In this document: positions 56,187 to 64,000 of the stretch, piece after piece
Layout of the letters: every line of letters starts with the position of its first letter
Position numbering within the stretch: the first letter of the stretch is position 1
From: Bimastos eiseni
Taxonomy: Eukaryota; Annelida; Clitellata; Crassiclitellata; Lumbricidae
Reading direction: 5' to 3'
Assembly: GCA_959347315.1 (NCBI GenBank)
Contig: OY365813.1
Coordinates: 15,179,208 to 15,243,207 of the forward strand
Length of the DNA: 64,000 nt
Position numbers and translations under genes: made by a program
Notes under the pieces: generated by a model
Seen by the model: the letters and a program-made list of their open reading frames with translations, nothing else
Told to the model about the DNA's origin: nothing
Databases searched by the model: none

Positions 56187-56540
56187 ATGAATCTCGTCTC
56201 AATATCTACCACAATTGCCCTGCTACTTCCATCTGTTATTTTAGCTGCAGCATGAATTCTCAGAGCACGGTCTAATACCGACCGAGAAAAGTCCTCACCA
56301 TTCGAATGCGGCTTTGACCCTAAGAGAACTGTACGAATTCCATTCTCAATACGATTTTTTCTTCTTGCTATCATTTTCATTGTATTTGACATTGAAATTG
56401 TGCTCTTAATACCGATTCCAACCATCATTTTCACTAGAAGAACATACACTACTCTGTTAACATCCGTTACATTTTTATTAATCCTTTTAATTGGCCTAAT
56501 TCACGAATGAAATGAGGGATCACTCGACTGATCATATTAG
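56187..56540 (+). CDS. nad3: nad3, complete open frame under mitochondrial code
   Basis: ATG to TAG, 117 residues, the normal length. It contains TDREKSSPFECGFDPKSTVR, IPFSIRFFLLAIIFIVFDIE and HEWNEGSLDW, conserved in NADH dehydrogenase 3. No lesion under the mitochondrial code. Confidence 0.9.
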
Positions 56541-56599
56541 ATTAGCCGGGATAAGTAAGAACTTCTAATTCTTATAAGGGGGTTCACTACTCCCCTGTT
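56541..56599 (+). tRNA. trnS1: mitochondrial tRNA-Ser (UCU)
   Basis: Anticodon arm AAGAA/CTTCTAA/TTCTT gives TCT, the usual tRNA-Ser(AGN) of lophotrochozoans, without a D arm. It sits between nad3 and nad2 as in annelids. Confidence 0.8.
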
Positions 56600-57580
56600 A
56601 TAATATTAACCTTAGCCTCTCTTATAGTAAGAACGTTAATAGCTCTTTCAAGAGCCAACTGAATTATCTTGTGGACAGCCATAGAACTCAACCTCTTAAG
56701 ATTTATCCCAATTATAATACAGTCAAAAAAAACCAAGAAACTGAAGGCTCCGTAAAATACTTCTTAGCCCAAGCTCTAGGTTCTGCCCTTCTTCTTATAT
56801 CTAGTACATCAATATACATAGCTTCGAGGGTAATACCAAATCTTATACCATTAATTTTAACCATTGCCCTCCTACTAAAGCTTGGTAGAGTTCCCTGTCA
56901 TTTCTGATACCCATCCGTTATAGCATCAATTTCATGAATGTCGTGTCTAATTTTATCCACATGACAAAAAATTGCCCCACTATCAATTCTAGCTTTTCTC
57001 CTGCCAACAAAAAACATGTCTTTTATTATAGTAATGGCCGGAACAAACGCCCTAGTTGGAGGTATTATAGGTATAAACCAATCACAAATACGAACAATTA
57101 TGGCCTACTCATCCATCGGTCACATTGTTTGAATACTTAGACTTCTAACCTTGTATAAACCCAACGCCTCAATCATATATTTCCTGGTCTATTCAGCTCT
57201 CATCGCCCCACTATTTATATCTATAAGATATTTTAACATTCACTCCATTAAAAACATAAATAAAATGTCCTCCATCAACACCTCCCTTCACTTAGCCACA
57301 ATTATACTACTCCTATCCCTCGGAGGGTTGCACCCCCTAACAGGATTTATACCAAAATTTATAACAATTATACTTCTAATAGAATCTATAAAAATTGTAG
57401 TACTAATATTAATCATCGGCTCCGTAATAAACTTATATTTTTACCTAAACATTGTTATTAATATGATATTATCAAACACCAACTTAAAAATTAAACTACC
57501 TTTAAAAAATAAAGCTCTAAGAACATTAACCCTCGCCACAGCCGGGTTATCGTTAGGTCTAAGCCCCCTAATTATAATTT

Positions 57581-57609
<29 letters not shown>
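56600..57609 (+). pseudogene. nad2: nad2, one frameshift
   Basis: From ATA at 56600 it reads LTLASLMVSTLMALSSANWI and WTAMELNLLSFIPIMMQSKK. In the A run near 56733-56741 one base is missing, and NQETEGSVKYFLAQALGSAL continues in another frame through MAYSSIGHIVWM and LLSLGGLHPLTGFMPKFMTI to TAA 57609. The length (about 336 residues) is normal for NADH dehydrogenase 2. Its last 29 bases overlap the start of cox1. Confidence 0.85.
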
Positions 57610-59105
<1,496 letters not shown>

Positions 59106-59194
59106 ATGATCTAAAGCAGGATCTTACTTGTGTGTGATATCAACGCTATGATTCTATAGTTTCCGCATTCTCTTGTGCGGCACCTACCAAGTTG

Positions 59195-59205
59195 GTATAT
59201 ATACT

Positions 59206-59255
<50 letters not shown>

Positions 59256-59262
59256 AGTTGCA
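59195..59262. repeat. (TA)n microsatellite
   Basis: Alternating TA runs between the cox1 end and the Ig2 exon of copy C. Confidence 0.9.
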
Positions 59263-59437
59263 TCAATATATATATATGTAAGTAAAGTTTTGAGACATTT
59301 TATATAGCGCCTTCACAAACCCGATTGCTTGACCGCGTCCCAATTAGTTACGCGATCAGTATCTTGCATAGCCAAATTTCATGTTAAAGGTATCAAGCCA
59401 ATCGGTTCTTAATATTTAGGTTTTCTTATAACCTTTG

Positions 59438-59781
59438 GGAATCAAACGTCTGCCTGAGGTCGGCAACAACAGGCAACAGAAGGCGATACGGTCGAACTGA
59501 CATGTTTCGTGACATCAAGTACATTACCAGCGGCGTATCGACCTAAATGTACTACCAGTGGTCATCGTCATGGCTTGGTACACTTCAGAATATTTCCAGT
59601 GGACCAGCAAAACGTGTATATTCTGACGATCTCATTTCTGGTTACAGCATCAAAGACGATGGCAAAACCCTAGTTATTGCATCTGCTCAGTATCTTGATA
59701 CTCAGTGGATACTCTGCTATGGGCAAGAACTATGGTCACGGTATCTAGACAACAGCAACTGGTATTTCTTGCCTTTAAGAT
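59438..59781 (+). pseudogene. Copy C exon: Ig-like domain 2, stop and frameshift
   Basis: Homologous to the A and B exons. TGA at 59455-59457 follows NQTSA, and one A is missing near 59545 (CCTAAATG where B has CCTAAAATG). After that MYYQWSSSWLGTLQNISSGP, SIKDDGKTLVIASAQYLDTQ and WILCYGQELW are open to donor AAGAT|gttagt. Both core cysteines (ELTCFV and ILCYG) are encoded. Confidence 0.85.
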
Positions 59782-60688
59782 GTTAGTATAATTATGTTAC
59801 CAAGTGCTGTTTTTCGATGTGAGCACGCTTAATACGTGATTGTTTGGATGTTTTAATACGATCTCAAAGTTGACGACCTGTTCGGATCGAATAATACATC
59901 GTTTGTTTACATATGAAAGTTTAGTACAAATTATCACGAACTAAACATATTCTGATGTATGTATAGTTCAATGATCTTGACACAACCCCAGATTTCGCAT
60001 TTCCTCAAAATTGTCACAGATTCCACAAATATTATTAGTATTTCTCTCACAAACATACATCCCAAAGTTGGATTATTGGCTATTATGCTTCACTTACAAT
60101 TAGAGTATTTTATTGTCGTGCAATTATCAATAGCTTTCATAACTCTTCAAGATACTAATCAAGACAAGCCCAACAAATCTGCTTCACTCGGCTGCAGCTT
60201 GCAATAATATAATTTTTGCGTAACGCCTAATTCATAATAGACCGCACAGAAACTCTTCTGGTGTATATCTTAGTCAAGCAAAATATTGAACTCAAATTTC
60301 GAGACGGGAAGCTGCAGCATAGCGCCTTCTTCGATCATCAAGATATAAATCATGGTTAACTAATTTTCTGCCGGTATGTTTGATCTACACTGCATGTGGT
60401 ATTCTGAGACTTACTAATTAAGTAAGTGAGTATGTAGGCAAGCACTTTGTTATACAAGTTGTACAAACGTATTCTGAAGCACATAGCAGCTTAACCACGA
60501 GGATATGAGAACGAAGAAACTGTGAGAGCTGGAAGTCAACAACGTTCATCCCATATATACTCAAATCTATGATTATTAAAGTCACCACGCTAGAATAATT
60601 CATTTACAAGCGAACGTTTTGTTGAGGCGATATTTTAAAGATCCACTTTTCCTAAGGATGCAGAGACATTTTCTATTTTCTGTTTTAG

Positions 60689-60931
60689 ATCGACCGTATA
60701 TCACATCACGGACTCCAGCTAGCAAGAAGTTCAACACCGCTTTAGGCGATGCTGTATCACTTTCGTTTTCTTTCATGGCAGTGCCTGTTGTGACTTCTGC
60801 AACAAACTAAAGCTTTGTGAACACAGCTGGGCAGATGCAGGAACTGCCAGCCGGATTCTCATATTCAATTTCATCTTCTCAATATTATCTTGCATTTACA
60901 TTCTCGTCAGAAGCTTATTACGGATATTATT
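60689..60931 (+). pseudogene. Copy C exon: Ig-like domain 3, stop and truncation
   Basis: Acceptor gttttag|ATCGAC is good. It reads RPYITSRTPASKKFNTALGD, a TAA at 60808-60810 in place of the core Trp (NWSF in M), then SFVNTAGQMQELPAG and YYLAFTFSSEAYYGYY. Homology ends at about 60931, inside the last strand, where unrelated sequence begins. The missing SNAIGS part and donor show that the copy was cut by a rearrangement. Confidence 0.85.
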
Positions 60932-62066
60932 GTACCACTGTAATCAGACAATTTTAAGTATTTGACACCGATGCTGCCGTTTGACTATCTTCAGCCATCG
61001 TTGCCAATCACCCTCCATCATCTGCCTCAGGATCTTTCATTCTTCGGGCTTTCCATTCCAAACTGTTCAAAAATTCTTACCCAAGTTGCCCAACTGATCT
61101 GATCCCCTCGCCTTCCAATTATTGACCTTAATGACGCCCACCTTAACAGTCACTCTATTAACACACGTACGCTCGTCACCTCCTATTTCTATTTTAAGCA
61201 ACACAATGCCTAGCGAATTGAAGACACGTCAACCTTATGGGGTAGCTAGAATCGATCACGCTTCCTGCTGCTCTCGCGCTAGTGCATTATTCTAGTCTAT
61301 TTAAGCCTTAAGGAATTGTAAAGCGCATCTCGCAGCTAGTAGGCTTACAACCTAAAACTGAAGCGCTTCCAATGCGAAGAACCCCTAGAGAAAAGACAAA
61401 TTTTAAGAGAACGAGCAGAAACAGTTGTGCTACTAAATAAGATCAGAAGATTCCCAGCATGAAGGCTCCATATAGCGATGGGCCAACAGAGGCATAGACA
61501 CGTACGATGCTGAGCTATGGTAGTTCTAGACCGATCCATTAGGCCCTACTCGACGATCGGAGACGACAGCCGGCGGCCAAGTAGGCAAGGGCAAAATTAA
61601 CTCGGCCTCTGGACATCCGTGCATTGCACATTCATGTTCCATGGTACTAGTCGTCCTACTACAATAATTCTGGTTTATTTCAGAAATTCAATCTCTTGCT
61701 AGTACAGTCATTGCACGGGTACCTTAAAAGGCCATTCAAACGGAGAGCGGTGGTGATGGATGTCACTCGGTTAGACTCTTATTGAAAAATGAGCTAGGTC
61801 GAGACCACAAATTATATAATCGTTATATAAAAATGTTGACTTTTACATTATGCGTAGCGTCGTTAAGCTTCTAACCATGGTGTAACCATGCTTCTAACAA
61901 AAAGCGCAACACTATCTGTTGCTCTAATAGAAATATGGTAGTCTATGAATTCGCATCGTAGGGCAGGAAACCTGCGTTGTTTACCTCGCATATCATGTTT
62001 GTTTATCAAAGGTTCTTTATACAATCTTTCGAATAATTGCACTCATTTTTATGAAAGTCAAATGAC
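60932..62066. other. Spacer between copy C and the ARPC5-like gene
   Basis: No gene recognised. 61310-61560 is a dispersed repeat (TTGTAAAGCGCATCTCGCAG and ACAACCTAAA) related to 53.6-53.85 kb. The break in copy C lies at its left end. Confidence 0.5.
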
Positions 62067-62172
62067 ATGAGGATCACCGCTTTCAGGAAGGTGGATGTTG
62101 ACCGGTTTTCGGACGAGAGCTACCGAGAGGATCAGGCGACTTACTAGATGGCTACCGGACCCTCAGAGGCAG
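62067..62172 (+). pseudogene. ARPC5-like exon 1 with in-frame TAG
   Basis: ATG 62067 gives MRITAFRKVDVDRFSDESY, matching the conserved start of ARPC5, the smallest-type subunit of the Arp2/3 actin nucleation complex (xxARFRKVDVDxxDE in animals, from memory). After REDQATY there is a TAG (62145-62147), then MATGPSEA and donor GGCAG|gtgagt. The residues after the stop fit the GPDEAEV region of the family. The stop means a nonsense allele, a pseudogene, or that the exon really begins differently. Confidence 0.6.
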
Positions 62173-62824
62173 GTGAGTAGCGGTAGAAGATCCTCAGTAG
62201 AGACGAATTAAGGTGGAGGTACGCATTTTGTTCAGTTCACTAATTGCTCTTGTTCAATTGTTGAACGACGGTAATTTTGATTTGTTGCAATACATCGAAA
62301 ATTCTTTCACCAGAAGCCGCTGATGCTGGTTAACTGATGAAAATGCGCCTATGTAGTGCAATAGTGATATTAGGAAGCACCAAGTCAAAATTTTAAACTC
62401 CAAAGAAATGCAAACAAATTACACAGGTCATCTAATGAAGGAAACCGGTCTTGTAAACCTTATGGTAGGTTATGAAAATGAGGCAATAGATGATTGATCA
62501 AATTATTATTAGCCTAAATCTTTAAGCTGATTTTTTTATTGAAACTATAGTAGCCTAAGTTATTACTTTAAATTATAATCTAATAGCAGAAGTTGATTCT
62601 TTCTGAGATTTATGTTAAATGCTCGCTTAAATGAACAAACTCAATATCAATATTACTGTACGGTTGGCTTAGACCTTAAAGCAACATGTCAATGCATGAC
62701 GACAATTGGTTCACTGACAATTGGTTTTTACCCAGAAGCTGGATTGATTATAGGAATTCGGTTTGAAAGGAAGCGGGAATGATGAAGAGAATAATGAATG
62801 TTTAGCCACAAGCTGTATGATTCT

Positions 62825-62965
62825 TTTCGTCACATCCAGCTTCTATTGGAGTTTAATACAGCTTCCATCTATACAGCCTCCATTTAAACAGGTTTATATT
62901 TCGTCGTTCCAGCTTCTATTTAGACAGAATTCTTTTCATCACATCCGGCTTCTGCTTAAAAATGA
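62825..62965 (+). repeat. Short degenerate repeat (TTCTTTTCRTCACATCCAGC)
   Basis: GATTCTTTTCGTCACATCCA + GCTTCTATT at about 62820 recurs as TATATTTCGTCGTTCCAGCT + TCTATT at about 62895 and as AATTCTTTTCATCACATCCG + GCTTCTGCTT at about 62930. The copies are degenerate and of irregular spacing. Confidence 0.6.
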
Positions 62966-63308
62966 TTTTATTTGAAACCTCTGCCACAGAATTTACTTGT
63001 TTTTCTTAACTAAATAATCCTTGAATTGTTGAGAATTATCGAGGCTACGAGGCCTATTTGATAAAGAAAAAACCAGTAACAAATATTTTTTTATTATTCT
63101 AATATTATTCAAGATGATATAATTAAGCTCTATTGAGCTGCATGATATCATTAAGATCCATTGATCTGCATTTATTTTGGTTATTGTAGAGGACCCGCTT
63201 GTCAACTTTTATTTAATTATCTGTTAATAGAAAACGCCAGAGTCGCCAGTTGTTCTTTAATATAGTAATGCTCTTGACTTGCAAATTGATGTAAGGAATC
63301 TGATAATG

Positions 63309-63512
63309 CAGCTATTTAAAAAATATTATTATTGTTCGTTAAACTCGCTACTTATTAGAAGTAAAATCAAAGATTTAGTATCAAGCAATAGTATCACACA
63401 ACTTAGTTACTCAGCTATTTAAAAAATATTATTATTGTTCGTTAAACTCGCTACTTATTAGAAGTAAAATCAAAGATTTAGTATCAAGCAATAGTATCAC
63501 ACAACTTAGTTA
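63309..63512. repeat. Identical 101-bp tandem duplication
   Basis: 63309-63409 and 63412-63512 are identical (start CAGCTATTTAAAAAATATTA, end CACACAACTTAGTTA), separated by CT. Period 103. Confidence 0.95.
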
Positions 63513-63641
63513 TTTTTAATTTTGTAGGCCCATATAATTTTGAGGCCCCTGTTGAGGCAGAGGCTCGGGCCAAGTGGCCCGGCTGGCTCCCCCTCTGATA
63601 GGCCCTGCAAATAAGTAGACTATTTATTTTATTTTCTTCAG

Positions 63642-63790
63642 GACCAAGTGTTGCAATCCATGATGAAGGTTCTGATGTCGTTCAAGGCCAACGAGATTGA
63701 GGCCGGCCTCAAAGGCCTCGACCGGACGAGACGCTACACGCTGATGAAGTACTTCTATCGAGGATTTGAGCGTCCTTTGGAGGGCAGCTG
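63642..63790 (+). CDS. ARPC5-like internal exon
   Basis: Acceptor ttcttcag|GACCAA, donor GCAGCTG|gtaatt, 149 bases and open. It reads DQVLQSMMKVLMSFKANEIE, then AGLKGLDRTRR, YTLMKYFYRGFERPLEGS. The helices match ARPC5 (VLxSFKAxxIExAVxSLD and LMKYIYKGFExPxxxSS). Changes such as KGLDRTRRYT and FERPLEG are more diverged than I expect for this conserved protein, so it may be a paralogue or a relaxed copy. The remaining C-terminal exons lie beyond 64 kb. Confidence 0.8.
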
Positions 63791-64000
63791 GTAATTATTA
63801 CCATTACTTGTATATTATTACTAGTAGTAATGTAATGTAATCGAACATTTATATAGCACCCAACAAGACATCTACTCAGAGACGCTTTTAACCTCAATAC
63901 TATTATTATTATTATTGTTATTAATATTATCATTATTATTTCTTTTGTTACCGATGTTGGTTTCTTTTATCGTTTTATAATTTCGTTGTTATGTATTTTA
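63791..64000. other. Start of next ARPC5-like intron
   Basis: AT-rich with ACTAGTAGTAATGTAATG and (ATT)n words. A dispersed-repeat word (ATTTATATAGCACCCAACAAG) lies at 63847. Confidence 0.5.

Larger units (their letters stand above)
62173..63641. other. Intron of the ARPC5-like gene
   Basis: AT-rich. The family exon for the NAxKxALxxxPxxTKxQxVK helix (about 30 residues) should lie here, but I cannot find it. 62.8-62.96 kb repeats TCACATCCAGCTTCTATTTR three to four times. A perfect 101-bp tandem duplication lies at 63309-63512. 63540-63600 looks like the end of a repeat. Confidence 0.5.

Noticed and set aside
55440..56449. Three - strand open frames of 170, 64 and 89 codons
   Set aside because: They are antisense shadows of nad1 and nad3, which have strong family motifs on the + strand.

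Overview
The window is eukaryotic nuclear DNA, AT-rich, with short exons, GT-AG (and some GC-AG) introns, many microsatellites, non-LTR retrotransposon remains, MITE-like elements and a nuclear copy of mitochondrial DNA. The mitochondrial insert (about 54.0-59.1 kb) is the best taxonomic clue. Read with the invertebrate mitochondrial code it carries trnS2-trnL2-nad1-trnK-nad3-trnS1-nad2-cox1 on one strand plus a trnY-trnG-cox3 block, which is the typical annelid order. I infer an annelid or a close lophotrochozoan. No species is claimed.

The main content is a cluster of duplicated copies of one multi-exon gene family that I cannot match to a named gene. The reconstructed product is a type I membrane receptor: signal peptide, three Ig-like domains, an FN3-like region with a Cys-containing extension, one transmembrane helix, and a short tail with two tyrosine motifs (YxxV, then YxxL after 10-11 residues). 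That spacing resembles an ITAM. Copy A lies on + (3.6-13.2 kb). Copy M lies on - (22.6-26.7 kb), tail-to-tail with A, and is an inverted duplicate of it. T1 is a + strand TM-plus-tail fragment (29.5-30.3 kb). Copy B is the only copy with every exon type (36.5-44.9 kb, +). Copy C is a 5' part (51.1-60.9 kb, +) whose first large intron has been filled by a foldback element, a LINE and the mitochondrial insert. T1, B and C look like successive units of a tandem array with a period of roughly 14-15 kb.

A, M, B and C each carry at least one disabling lesion (nonsense codon, 1-base frameshift or lost splice site), while neighbouring exons of the same copy remain open with good splice sites. The segment therefore looks like a decaying or sequence-donor part of a larger receptor family. 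Tail changes are informative: B has a stop codon exactly at the second motif tyrosine, M has lost the first motif, and T1 has lost the ancestral stop.

Other landmarks: a roughly 3.5 kb insertion in the FN3-TM intron of copy A contains at least six degenerate copies of a 28S-rRNA-like R2-target motif plus perfect GC-rich hairpins. LINE fragments lie at 6.3, 7.5, 17.9, 25.0, 39.3 and 52.8 kb. A broken ORF of an element-like protein family lies at 26.8 kb, a hAT-type MITE with an 8-bp target duplication at 34.65 kb, and two exons of an ARPC5-like gene (Arp2/3 complex) at 62.1 and 63.6 kb, the first with an in-frame TAG. The 1-3.6 kb, 47-49.4 kb and 61-62 kb stretches hold repeats or nothing I recognise.
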